In this document: in pieces, positions 17,479 to 25,480 of the stretch
How the letters are laid out: every line of letters starts with the position of its first letter
How positions within the stretch are numbered: the first letter of the stretch is position 1
Origin: JAUILA01 sp050289805
GTDB lineage: Bacteria > Bacteroidota > Bacteroidia > Cytophagales > Cyclobacteriaceae
DNA: 64,000 bases
Assembly: GCA_050289805.1 (NCBI GenBank)
Contig: JBNKGL010000010.1
Coordinates: forward strand, 1 to 64,000
Reading direction: 5' to 3'
Translations under genes and position numbers: made by a program
The notes under the pieces: model-generated
The model's database searches: none
Told to the model about the DNA's origin: nothing
The model's input: only the letters and a program-made list of their open reading frames with translations

Positions 17479-19152
17479 CTATTCACTTGCTAAATATTCA
17501 TGAACATACTTGATTGCCATAGCGCCCTCACCTACAGCCGAAGCCACCCTGTTCATTGCACCTGCGCGCACATCGCCTGCAGCGAAAACGCCTGGATGTG
17601 AGGTCTCCAGCAAAAAAGGAATACGATCCTGTTTCCAAATTTTATTAAAATTTTCATACTGGATTAAAGAGCCACCGGTTTCAATGAACCCCTTCTCATT
17701 CTTTATAACGCTGTCGTTCAGCCAGTCGGTGTAGGGTCTTGATCCAATGAAAATCAGTAACGCGCCAAGGGGTGCCTCAGTAATTTCGCCGCTTATAATA
17801 TTCTGCAGCCTGATACACTCCAGTTTATCATTTCCTGAAGCACCGATCACTTCCGTTTCAGGGATTATGGAAATATTATGAGTTTCTGAGATCTGGTCGA
17901 TAAGATATTGGGACATGCTTGAGCTCAGGTCCTTTTTCCGGATAACAATATGAACATTTCTGGCAAAATTCGATAGGTACATCGCGGCCTGGCCTGCGGA
18001 ATTCCCGCCACCTACGATATAAACGTCGTTTCCCTTGCATGCCTGGGCTTCTGTGGTGGCAGCCCCGTAATAGACCCCTGCCCCCGTAAAATTATCCAGC
18101 CCTTCGGCATTTAATTTCCTGTAATTAACTCCGGTCGCAATAATTACAGCTTTCGATATGATTTCGGTATCATCTTCCAGGATAATGATCTTGTATTTAT
18201 CCTTGGTGCGGATTTCCTTCACACTTCGGGGAACCAATGCTTCCACACCAAACCGGGTGGCCTGGCTCATGGCCCGCCTGGATAACTCACCGCCACTCAA
18301 CCCTTTCGGAAAACCAAGATAATTCTCAATTCTGGAACTGGTCCCTGCCTGGCCGCCGGGTGCTCTGCGTTCTATTAAAAGGGTATTTAAGCCTTCAGAA
18401 CCCCCATAAACGGCCGCTGCAAGCCCGGCTGGACCGGCACCGATGATCACCACATCATATATTTGTTTGGAAGCGGAACCCTGCATGCCTGTTTTCTGGC
18501 CTACCTGGCGAATATCCGGCTTTTGAAGGAACGACATATCTTCAAAGAAAATCACCGGGAGTTCGTTATCAGGTAATCCATTCAATTCAAGCAGTTCCTT
18601 TGCTTTTTGATCTGATTCTATATCCAGGAACTTATAGGGAATCAGGTTGCCGGCAAGAAAATCCTTGATGGCATGACTCCTCGGAGACCATTGATACCCT
18701 ACAACCCGAATACCCCTGTATTCAGGAACATAGGAATTTTGCCAGTCATCAAGGTGTTCATTTAACACCGGGTACAGCTTCTCATGAGGAGGGTCCCAGG
18801 GCTTATTCAGATAATAATCAAGCTGAACCTCATTGATTGCACGAATGGCAGCATCGATATCCGAATAGGCTGTAAGTAAAATCTTTTTCGCATTGGGAAA
18901 TATTTCAGCTGCCTGCTCCAGAAATTCAACCCCCAGCATATCTGGCATACGCTGATCTGATATAAAGAGCGCCACTTCTTCCCCTTTCTTTTTTAATGTT
19001 TTAAGGGAATCCAGGGCTTCCCTGGGCGAGTCAGTGGCGAGGATCTTATATGCTTTGCGATATTCATTTCGCAAATCACGTGTTATGGCCTTGAGTACAG
19101 CAGGATCATCGTCAAGTGCCACAATTACGGGCTTTCGTGTTTTTTCTTCCAT
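17479..19152 (-). CDS. Receiver-domain/thioredoxin-reductase-like flavoprotein lacking the CxxC
   Basis: The 557-residue protein begins with a response-regulator receiver domain (acidic DDD at 14-16, phospho-acceptor Asp66 in ISDQRMPD, conserved Lys in LNKPW). A glutaredoxin-like linker with YQWSPRSHAIKDFL follows, then a flavoprotein with FAD motif VVIIGAGPAGLAAAV, NADPH motif VYIVGGGNSAGQAA and the C-terminal GVFAAGDVR. The redox CATC of thioredoxin reductases is replaced by YYGAATTEA, so it cannot reduce thioredoxin in the normal way. It lies 1 base downstream of a cNMP-domain histidine kinase gene, which should be its phosphodonor. Output is probably NAD(P)H-linked redox signalling; substrate unknown. 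Confidence 0.88.
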   Translation of the reverse strand: MEEKTRKPVIVALDDDPAVLKAITRDLRNEYRKAYKILATDSPREALDSLKTLKKKGEEVALFISDQRMPDMLGVEFLEQAAEIFPNAKKILLTAYSDIDAAIRAINEVQLDYYLNKPWDPPHEKLYPVLNEHLDDWQNSYVPEYRGIRVVGYQWSPRSHAIKDFLAGNLIPYKFLDIESDQKAKELLELNGLPDNELPVIFFEDMSFLQKPDIRQVGQKTGMQGSASKQIYDVVIIGAGPAGLAAAVYGGSEGLNTLLIERRAPGGQAGTSSRIENYLGFPKGLSGGELSRRAMSQATRFGVEALVPRSVKEIRTKDKYKIIILEDDTEIISKAVIIATGVNYRKLNAEGLDNFTGAGVYYGAATTEAQACKGNDVYIVGGGNSAGQAAMYLSNFARNVHIVIRKKDLSSSMSQYLIDQISETHNISIIPETEVIGASGNDKLECIRLQNIISGEITEAPLGALLIFIGSRPYTDWLNDSVIKNEKGFIETGGSLIQYENFNKIWKQDRIPFLLETSHPGVFAAGDVRAGAMNRVASAVGEGAMAIKYVHEYLASE

Positions 19153-19153
19153 A

Positions 19154-20590
19154 TTATTCTTTCGGCAAACAAACTATGAACCGTGTATTCCCCGGCTTAG
19201 ACTCAATTTCAACCGTGCCATTATGCTGGGCTACTATCTGCCAGACGATATCCAGGCCAATTCCCGTCCCTTTTCCGATTCCTTTGGTGGTGTAGAACGG
19301 ATCGAATATTTTGTCCAGATCCTCCTGGGGTATACCAGTTCCGGAATCTTGCACAATGACATTAATAAAGCCATTATCACTTTTCGTGGTGATGGTAAGG
19401 ACCCGTTCATCTGAATTTTCCATCGCATCGATGGCGTTATCAATGAGGTTCGTCCAGACCTGGTTCGTCTCACTCACAAAAACCATCACCTCTGGCAAGG
19501 TTGTGTCGAAATCAGTTCTGACCTCAATATCATTCTTTTTTATTTTATGCTTCAGCATTACGAGGGTGTTGTTGATCCCTGTATGAATATTTGTTTTCTG
19601 TCGTTCCGGTGCCTGGTCCATATGGGTGTAACTCTTAATGGAGGTCACCAGGTCATTGATCCTGACGGAGGCCTCTCCGATTTCACCAATGAGCTTTTCA
19701 GTGGTCATTGATTCGGCCATCCAGTTCAAAACAATCCCAAGTTCGCCTTCATCCAACAGGGATTCCAACTTTTCCAGCTGATCGATATCAACCTGAAATT
19801 CACTGAAAATCTCAGATATTTCCCCCGTTTCATCGAGTTCACGATCCTCCAGCCAATCGGCCAGTTCATCCTGCAATTCACTTAGTTCAAGCATACTCAA
19901 TGCTGGTTTATTTAATTCTGATATTGTTTCCAGCATTTTATTTACTTCTGTGAGTACCTGTTTGTCGATGTTCAACCCCACAAGTTTCTCAATAGTTTTA
20001 GTGGACAATGCAATATGCTTTTTGAGCTCACCGGAACTTCTGATCACCGCAGATGAAGGATTATTAAGTTCATGAGCGAGTCCCGCCGATAATTTCCCCA
20101 GCGACAACATCTTCTCATTTTGCTGTTGAAGTTTGGTGAATTTCCGGATCCGTGAACTCATGACATGTACAAGGGCAGTGGTAAGTTCATGTTTTTCGCG
20201 TATCATTTCAGGGAAAAAGGAATCCGGAAGACTCAGGACCTTCGCATGCTGCAGTGCAATTGCTTCGCCAATGGCGGTTGTCGCCCTTGAATAAGGAAGA
20301 GTCCCGGTAATTTCAAACTGTTCGAAATAACCAATGGTCCTGAATTGATTCCCCTGCTGTACCTTCAGGACAAATCGCCCCTCAAGAAGGATATGCATCT
20401 TGTCAATGCAGTCGTCCTTTTTAAAAAGCGGACTTCCAACAGGATAAGAGGAACACGTTGCCTTATCCAGGAGCCATTGCAGCTGGTCTTCCGGAACATC
20501 GGCAAGCGATTCAAGCGATTTAAGTAATGGTAATAAGTCTTTGGTCATGACAGCATTGGGAATATTAATGAAGTTAGAGTTTGGGAGCAA
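19154..20590 (-). CDS. Histidine kinase with N-terminal cyclic-nucleotide-binding domain
   Basis: The 478-residue protein has a CAP-type cNMP domain at about 20-145 (YPVGSPLFKKDDCIDKMHILLEG) and an H box LAHELNNPSS with His173. A long helical insert follows, then the catalytic core: N box NQVWTNLIDNAIDAM, G1 DSGTGIP, F FDPFYTTK and G2 KGTGIGLDI. There is no membrane segment, so it is a soluble sensor. A shorter start at Met15 (MTKDLLPLL) is possible. It is coupled to the receiver/TrxR-like gene. Ligand unknown; the N-terminal domain may sense a nucleotide or act without one. Confidence 0.9.
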   Translation of the reverse strand: MLPNSNFINIPNAVMTKDLLPLLKSLESLADVPEDQLQWLLDKATCSSYPVGSPLFKKDDCIDKMHILLEGRFVLKVQQGNQFRTIGYFEQFEITGTLPYSRATTAIGEAIALQHAKVLSLPDSFFPEMIREKHELTTALVHVMSSRIRKFTKLQQQNEKMLSLGKLSAGLAHELNNPSSAVIRSSGELKKHIALSTKTIEKLVGLNIDKQVLTEVNKMLETISELNKPALSMLELSELQDELADWLEDRELDETGEISEIFSEFQVDIDQLEKLESLLDEGELGIVLNWMAESMTTEKLIGEIGEASVRINDLVTSIKSYTHMDQAPERQKTNIHTGINNTLVMLKHKIKKNDIEVRTDFDTTLPEVMVFVSETNQVWTNLIDNAIDAMENSDERVLTITTKSDNGFINVIVQDSGTGIPQEDLDKIFDPFYTTKGIGKGTGIGLDIVWQIVAQHNGTVEIESKPGNTRFIVCLPKE

Positions 20591-20613
20591 CTAATAAAAG
20601 GGGATGCATAAAA

Positions 20614-20638
20614 AAACCGGACCTTTTAGATCCGGTTT
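20614..20638 (-). terminator. Rho-independent terminator, minus strand
   Basis: AAACCGGA (20614-20621) pairs with TCCGGTTT (20631-20638). On the minus strand the stem is followed by a short T-run. It lies downstream of the short minus-strand remnant frame at 20665-20754 and of the 21017-21253 gene. Confidence 0.6.
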
Positions 20639-20664
20639 GGGAAACCTCGCGTGAGACATATCAT

Positions 20665-20754
20665 TCAGAAGTGTTCTTCGTCTTTGATGTCTTCAATTTC
20701 GTAGATAAGGAAAATAGTATCATCGGGATACTTGTCTCCAATAAAACGCTGGTG
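20665..20754 (-). pseudogene. Possible C-terminal remnant of a minus-strand gene
   Basis: A minus-strand frame of 29 codons with no start codon, beginning just after a TAG and ending in TGA. It reads like real protein: GDKYPDDTIF and then YEIEDIKDEEHF. A good minus-strand terminator follows 27 bases downstream. The upstream part of any parent gene has been replaced by the AraC-like remnant on the opposite strand. I do not recognise the family. Confidence 0.3.
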
Positions 20755-20762
20755 CTAATGCC

Positions 20763-21035
20763 ATGAACCTGAACAGCTCGCAAATATGGCTTGCGGTTGA
20801 TGGCCGGCTTTATCTAAAGTTTAAAGAAACGATGGGAGAAACCCCATCGCAGTATATTATTAAGGAACGCATTAAACCCGCCCGTGAACGTCTCCATTCA
20901 GGTATGGAGAATATTACATAGGCTTGCTATGCCTGTGGCTTCGAAAATCTTTCGCATTTTATCACCACTTTCAAAAATGAAGTTGGTAAGACTCCGAAAT
21001 CCTGCCAACTGGACTATCAGTCTTTATCTTCCTGA
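20763..21035 (+). pseudogene. Degraded AraC-family HTH domain with in-frame TAG
   Basis: The plus-strand reading from 20763 gives an AraC/XylS-type DNA-binding domain: FKETMGETPSQYIIKERI and ARERLHSGMENIT, then TAG at 20919-20921, then YACGFENLSHFITTFKNEVGKTP. The second helix-turn-helix (GF-NLSHF--FK---G-TP) is nearly perfect. The TAG replaces the conserved Glu of the family ITEIAY motif, fitting a GAG-to-TAG change, and the first HTH and the N-terminal sensor are missing or degraded. Its 3' end overlaps the stop of the next minus-strand gene. A dead regulator fragment is the best reading; a sequencing error could explain the stop but not the missing N-terminus. Confidence 0.75.
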
Positions 21036-21253
21036 TCCTCTTCCCTGAAATCTTCTTTGCTTACTTCGTCTGCTTCCTCGGGAGGCTCTGAGGTAATATT
21101 ACCAAATTCATCAACATAGGCGATCATATCGTCGAGATCGGCAGGCGCCTGATCTTTGCGATCCTCCTTCTTTTGCATCTTTTCAGCTTTCTTTTTTCGC
21201 TTCAGTTCTGCTTTTTGTTTCTTAAGAAATGAATTAAAATTTTTCCTTCCCAA
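21017..21253 (-). CDS. Small basic-acidic protein beside the DEAD-box helicase
   Basis: The 78-residue protein has a very basic first half (KKQKAELKRKKKAEKMQKK) and an acidic tail. Its centre, DDMIAYVDEFGNITSEPPEE, matches a short segment I recall from small Bacteroidota proteins linked to cold-shock genes (MxAYVDExGNxxSxPP). It lies 58 bases downstream of an RNA helicase gene on the same strand, in line with an RNA-related or cold-adaptation role. The basic half may bind RNA. No enzymatic motif. A gene rather than chance frame is likely because of this motif and its context. Confidence 0.75.
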   Translation of the reverse strand: MGRKNFNSFLKKQKAELKRKKKAEKMQKKEDRKDQAPADLDDMIAYVDEFGNITSEPPEEADEVSKEDFREEDQEDKD

Positions 21254-21311
21254 AATGTTTTCTGTTTAAATTAAAAATAAAAGAACATCCCGGATTCCCG
21301 GGATATGCCTG

Positions 21312-23096
21312 TTAGCGTCTTCCCCGGGCTAAACGGCGGCTGCCCTTCTTTACGTTCCGGCTTCTGTTACCATCCTTTCTTCCACCTTTACTGCGGCTTC
21401 GGCCTGAATCGGGCTTTCTTCCTCCCTGCTCATCACGGTTTACCCGGATGTTCCGTCCTTCAACTTCGATCCCTTCGAATTTCTCACTCAATCCATTTGA
21501 TTTGGCTTCCTCGATATCGAAAAAAGCACAGTTTTTTTGGAGTGAGATCTCACCGAAGTGCTTTCTGGGAATCTCTGAGATATCCGACAGAAAATGCAGC
21601 AGGTCACCCTTGGTAATGCCGTCAATTGATCCGACATTAATAAAGTAGCGATGAAATCCATTCGCCGACCGTGCTTCCTTCTTCTCACCGAACTGTTCAT
21701 TGAGGTCCGAAGTTTCACCTTCTGCCGTAATCAAATGATCCAGCTGCGTGGTAATCAGTCTCTTTAATATATCCTCTTTGCTTAAATGTGCAAATTGTCC
21801 GTGCAATTTTGCCAATATATTCTCGGCCTGCTCATCTACCTTGGTATTGATAATGATTTCAGCCCAGTGATTGATCCTGCTGCTCTTCATTTCGTCCAAC
21901 GCAGGTACTTCAATCTTTTCAAAAGTCACATTGATTGTCTTTTCAATGTCTTTGATCTTTCTGCCTTCCCGTGCATTGATAAAGGCAAGGGAAATTCCTT
22001 TCTTTCCTGCCCTGCCGGTACGTCCACTCCGGTGTGTATAACTCTCCAGCTGATCCGGCAGTGTGTGATGGATCACATGCGTGAGGTCATTGACATCAAT
22101 ACCCCTGGCAGCGACATCAGTGGCAATCAGCAATTGCATTGATCGTGTCTTGAAACGCTTCATAACCGCATCCCGCTGGGCTTGGGAAAGATCACCGTGA
22201 AGGGCTTCCACACCATATCCCATATTTCCGAGATCATCAGCAATCTGCTGTGTTTCACGCTTTGTCCTGCAAAACATGATGCCCCGCATATCCGGCTGCA
22301 TATCTAAAAAACGACGCAATGCTGGAATTTTGTTGGAGGTTTTGGTCACAACATATTTATGCGCAATATCCTTATTGCTCTTTTCTTCGGCGTTGATGGA
22401 AACCTCCTTAGGGTTTGCCATATATTTTTTAACGATCCGTCGAATCTCTTTTGGCATGGTCGCGGAGAACAACCATGTCACACGCTCTTCTCTCGTATGT
22501 GAAAGAATCTCATCGATATCCTCCTTGAAGCCCATATTGAGCATTTCGTCGGCCTCATCTAGTACCACATATCGCACATGTTCAAGATTCACCGCGCGGC
22601 GCTTGATCAGGTCCAGCAAACGACCTGGCGTAGCCACCAGTATTTGCGTCGGTTTGCGTAATGCCTTTATCTGGTTGGTGATTGCCGCACCGCCATATAC
22701 AACTTCAATGTTGAGTAATCGGTTATTGGCGGAAAAGTCTACAAGCTGTTTTGCTGTTTGCTGGCCCAATTCACGAGTGGGAGCCATAATCAGCGCTTGT
22801 GTGGCTTTGTTTTCTATGTCGATCAGATCTATTAGGGGTAATCCAAATGCAGCTGTTTTACCGGTACCCGTCTGAGCGAGTCCAATAAAATTTGTGGGGT
22901 CATTCTGTAATAAGATTGGAATTGCTTTTTCCTGTACAGGGGTTGGGTTTTCAAACCCGAGATCTTCAAGGACGTCCAGAACGTTTTTCGAGAGTCCTAA
23001 TGTTTTAAAATTATTCAATAAATGTGTGTTAAATGAACCACAAAGGTACGGAGATGCAACGTCATTACTATTGAATTCCAAATAATTGTGTTGCAA
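21312..23096 (-). CDS. DEAD-box ATP-dependent RNA helicase with DbpA/CsdA-type RNA-binding domain
   Basis: The 594-residue protein has the Q-motif region, motif I AQTGTGKT (74-81), Ia PTRELGQQ, Ib TPGR, II VLDEADEM, III SAT, and the C-terminal helicase motifs IATDVAARGID and HRSGRTGRAG. A DbpA-type RRM-like domain follows (RYFINVGSIDGITKGDLLHFL), then an Arg/Gly/Lys-rich tail. It likely unwinds RNA in ribosome assembly or mRNA turnover at low temperature. The first ~25 residues before LLNNFKTLGLS are atypical, so the true start may be a TTG at that Leu; no internal ATG fits. Confidence 0.93.
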   Translation of the reverse strand: MQHNYLEFNSNDVASPYLCGSFNTHLLNNFKTLGLSKNVLDVLEDLGFENPTPVQEKAIPILLQNDPTNFIGLAQTGTGKTAAFGLPLIDLIDIENKATQALIMAPTRELGQQTAKQLVDFSANNRLLNIEVVYGGAAITNQIKALRKPTQILVATPGRLLDLIKRRAVNLEHVRYVVLDEADEMLNMGFKEDIDEILSHTREERVTWLFSATMPKEIRRIVKKYMANPKEVSINAEEKSNKDIAHKYVVTKTSNKIPALRRFLDMQPDMRGIMFCRTKRETQQIADDLGNMGYGVEALHGDLSQAQRDAVMKRFKTRSMQLLIATDVAARGIDVNDLTHVIHHTLPDQLESYTHRSGRTGRAGKKGISLAFINAREGRKIKDIEKTINVTFEKIEVPALDEMKSSRINHWAEIIINTKVDEQAENILAKLHGQFAHLSKEDILKRLITTQLDHLITAEGETSDLNEQFGEKKEARSANGFHRYFINVGSIDGITKGDLLHFLSDISEIPRKHFGEISLQKNCAFFDIEEAKSNGLSEKFEGIEVEGRNIRVNRDEQGGRKPDSGRSRSKGGRKDGNRSRNVKKGSRRLARGRR

Positions 23097-23142
23097 TTAG
23101 CTTTTAAATGGAATTAAGGCGGTTTACCGTGCCTAAAAAAAA

Positions 23143-23170
23143 GAATCCCGGTTAGTGCGTACCGGGATTC
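23143..23170 (-). terminator. Strong rho-independent terminator, minus strand
   Basis: GAATCCCGGT (23143-23152) pairs with ACCGGGATTC (23161-23170) around an 8-base loop. On the minus strand the stem is followed by eight T residues (23135-23142). It lies upstream of the helicase and 14 bases downstream of a 25-codon minus-strand ORF, so it appears to end a separate short transcript. Confidence 0.8.
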
Positions 23171-23184
23171 GGGAAATCGATGGG

Positions 23185-23262
23185 TTATTTCATCGAGTGC
23201 TTTCCATACAATACCGCTATATTTTTAAAAAGGTTGCGTGCCTCAGCGCTTTGTTTGCCCAT
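23185..23262 (-). CDS. Candidate 25-residue microprotein with its own terminator
   Basis: The minus-strand ATG 23260-23262 opens a 25-codon frame ending TAA at 23185: MGKQSAEARNLFKNI, then AVLYGKHSMK. It is basic and could form an amphipathic helix. The stop is followed 14 bases later by the strongest terminator in this part of the window, and there is no other minus-strand gene it could serve. That supports a short independent transcript. It is either a microprotein or a small RNA that happens to contain an ORF. I do not recognise a family. Confidence 0.4.
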   Translation of the reverse strand: MGKQSAEARNLFKNIAVLYGKHSMK

Positions 23263-23315
23263 AAACCCGATGATATTTTTACACTTTTTGTAATTTGGCT
23301 TAAAGGAATTGATAC

Positions 23316-24185
23316 ATGACACAATCGAGAATCCGAATTGGCGGCGTACCCGAACATTTTAATTACCCATGGCACCTGGCCATGGAAGCCGGAAAGTTCA
23401 GGGATGCAAATATTGATATACAATGGATATCATACCCCGGTGGTACCGGCCAGATGACCCAGGCGCTTCGTGAGGATGATTGTGATATATGTATGGTGCT
23501 AACCGAAGGCGCCATCACCGATATTGTAAAGGGAAACCCATCACGCATTATCAGTGGTTATGTTCAAACACCGCTTATCTGGGGGATTCATACTGCGCCC
23601 GACGTGCCTGCCATACCGAGAAAGGAACTATTCTCGAAACGATTTGCCATCAGCCGCTTTGGTTCCGGGTCCCACCTCATGCCCATCGTTCAGGGACTCA
23701 TTGAAGGAAAAAGAATAAACGGCGACCAGTTTGTGGTGGTAAATGACATCAACGGCGCCATCGACTCACTACAAGCTAAAAACAGCGATCTGTTTTATTG
23801 GGAAAAATATACAACCAAACCCTATGTGGAACGGCACCAGTTGAAACGGATTGATGAATTTGTAACTCCCTGGCCATGCTTTATGATCATGGCCTCAAAC
23901 AGGATTATTGCCGGACAGCCCGAAACACTGGACAGGATCTTACGGATTATACATGCGGCATGTGAGGATTTTATGGGAAGAAGTAATGCCGCGAACATCA
24001 TATCTGAAAAATATGGCATTCAATTGAATGACGCGCGGCATTGGTTCCATGCCACCGAATGGTACACCAATTCCTGGGTTAGCAATAAAATGCTGAACAG
24101 CGTTCTGTTCACGCTTGCAGAGGCCGGCATTATTGAGCGCGTCCCGGATGATCTGGAACTGGTCTGGAAGCGTAAATTTGACTGA
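23316..24185 (+). CDS. NMT1/SsuA-like substrate-binding protein without signal peptide
   Basis: The 289-residue protein resembles periplasmic binding proteins of the NMT1/THI5 type: IRIGGVPEHFNYPWHLAMEAGKF at the start, then ISYPGGTGQMTQALREDDCDI and MVLTEGAITDIVKGNPSRII. It has no signal peptide and no ABC permease or ATPase gene is adjacent, so it is probably a cytosolic ligand binder or an enzyme of the thiamine-precursor type rather than a transporter component. An M14 peptidase gene follows 59 bases downstream on the same strand. Ligand unknown. Confidence 0.7.
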   Translation: MTQSRIRIGGVPEHFNYPWHLAMEAGKFRDANIDIQWISYPGGTGQMTQALREDDCDICMVLTEGAITDIVKGNPSRIISGYVQTPLIWGIHTAPDVPAIPRKELFSKRFAISRFGSGSHLMPIVQGLIEGKRINGDQFVVVNDINGAIDSLQAKNSDLFYWEKYTTKPYVERHQLKRIDEFVTPWPCFMIMASNRIIAGQPETLDRILRIIHAACEDFMGRSNAANIISEKYGIQLNDARHWFHATEWYTNSWVSNKMLNSVLFTLAEAGIIERVPDDLELVWKRKFD

Positions 24186-24244
24186 TTTATTTATTTTATA
24201 TACACAGGAGCTTGCCTGTAACTAACTTTTACCAATCAAAAGTC

Positions 24245-25480
24245 ATGCACAAATCTGTTATTTTGTTCATCACCCTTTTCTCTCTTGTCTTTTCAGCTTG
24301 TAAAAAGGAGCTGGAAGGCGCTTCCTACGACCCGGAAGGTTCGACTAATACCAAATCTAAAAGCATCGACTATCAGGTGAGGCGTACATGGAGAACAGCT
24401 GATATCAGTGTTAGCAATGAGTTTACAGGTGCTCGGCTGAATGGTTTTGAAAAAGTTTCAGACTCCCTTTACAAGGCGATTATTAACCCTGAAAACGGGC
24501 CCATTAACAAGAGTCCCTGGTATGCCTTCAGGATCTGGTCAAAAGAGCCCAGGTCAATTGCGGTTGAACTGACCTATTTCGAAGAATACTCCCACCGGTA
24601 TTATCCCGATCTAAGCTATGACATGAAAAATTGGTTGCCGATCGATTCCTCACGAATTTTTCAGGATACAGTGAGCAATACCGCAACTCTTCTGCTTGAT
24701 GTCGGTCCAAAGCCACTATATGTGAGTGCACAGGAGATTATGACCAGTGAATATGTCTATCATTTTACATCTAATCTTGATACGGCAGATTTTATATCAT
24801 CCGAGGTTATAGGATATAGCAACCTTGGCAAAGAAATACCTCTGCTGAAAATAGGTCATGTAAATAGCGAAAATATCCTCGTAATTTTAGGCAGGCAGCA
24901 TCCTCCGGAAGCTACAGGTTTTTTAGCGCTACAATCTTTTGTGAAGCGACTAACAGGCGGCGATAGCCTGGCGGAGCGATTTCGGGAAAACCATCTTATC
25001 CTTCTAATACCCATGCTCAACCCGGATGGTGTTGATCAGGGCCATTGGCGTCATAATGCCGGAGGAGTTGACCTGAACCGGGATTGGCAATACTTTAATC
25101 AACCGGAAACCGCTGCAGTGAAAAATTATATTCAGAACCTTATGAATGATAGTAATCGTAAAATTCTGTTTGAAATTGATTTTCATTCAACCCAGGAGGA
25201 TCTTTTTTACGTTTTTAAGCCTGATCAACCATCAAACCTCACCGGATTTACGCACCAATGGCTCGACAGAATTGAAGCGGAATTACCCTGGTACGTGGCA
25301 GACCGAATACCCACGTCAGGTGATTCGCCGGTTTCTACCTATTGGTTCTACAGTAATTACAATACCGAGGCAGTTACCTATGAAGTGGGTGATGATTCTC
25401 CTCGTGCAGTTATTGATGAAATTGGTCAGGTGGCCGCTGAATCCATGATGGAGTTGCTTCTGGAGCGAGAGAGTAATTAA
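24245..25480 (+). CDS. M14-family zinc carboxypeptidase lipoprotein
   Basis: ATG 24245 (MHKSVILFITLF) is chosen because it gives a clean lipoprotein signal ending in LVFSAC; the frame is open further upstream. The 411-residue product has an N-terminal beta-rich domain and then an M14 peptidase: GRQHPPEATG (zinc ligands His and Glu), VDLNRDW (substrate Asn-Arg), FEIDFHSTQ (third zinc ligand His) and TYEVGDD with the likely catalytic Glu. It should trim C-terminal residues from peptides outside the cytoplasm. Its stop overlaps the convergent oxidoreductase gene by 4 bases. Confidence 0.88.
   Translation: MHKSVILFITLFSLVFSACKKELEGASYDPEGSTNTKSKSIDYQVRRTWRTADISVSNEFTGARLNGFEKVSDSLYKAIINPENGPINKSPWYAFRIWSKEPRSIAVELTYFEEYSHRYYPDLSYDMKNWLPIDSSRIFQDTVSNTATLLLDVGPKPLYVSAQEIMTSEYVYHFTSNLDTADFISSEVIGYSNLGKEIPLLKIGHVNSENILVILGRQHPPEATGFLALQSFVKRLTGGDSLAERFRENHLILLIPMLNPDGVDQGHWRHNAGGVDLNRDWQYFNQPETAAVKNYIQNLMNDSNRKILFEIDFHSTQEDLFYVFKPDQPSNLTGFTHQWLDRIEAELPWYVADRIPTSGDSPVSTYWFYSNYNTEAVTYEVGDDSPRAVIDEIGQVAAESMMELLLERESN

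Noticed and set aside
20581..20766. 61-codon plus-strand frame in the gap after the histidine kinase
   Set aside because: It crosses the terminator hairpin and overlaps the remnant on the other strand; composition gives no protein-like motif.
23217..23423. Minus-strand 68-codon frame overlapping the NMT1-like gene start
   Set aside because: It is antisense to a convincing gene; the 25-codon frame at 23185-23262 has better context.
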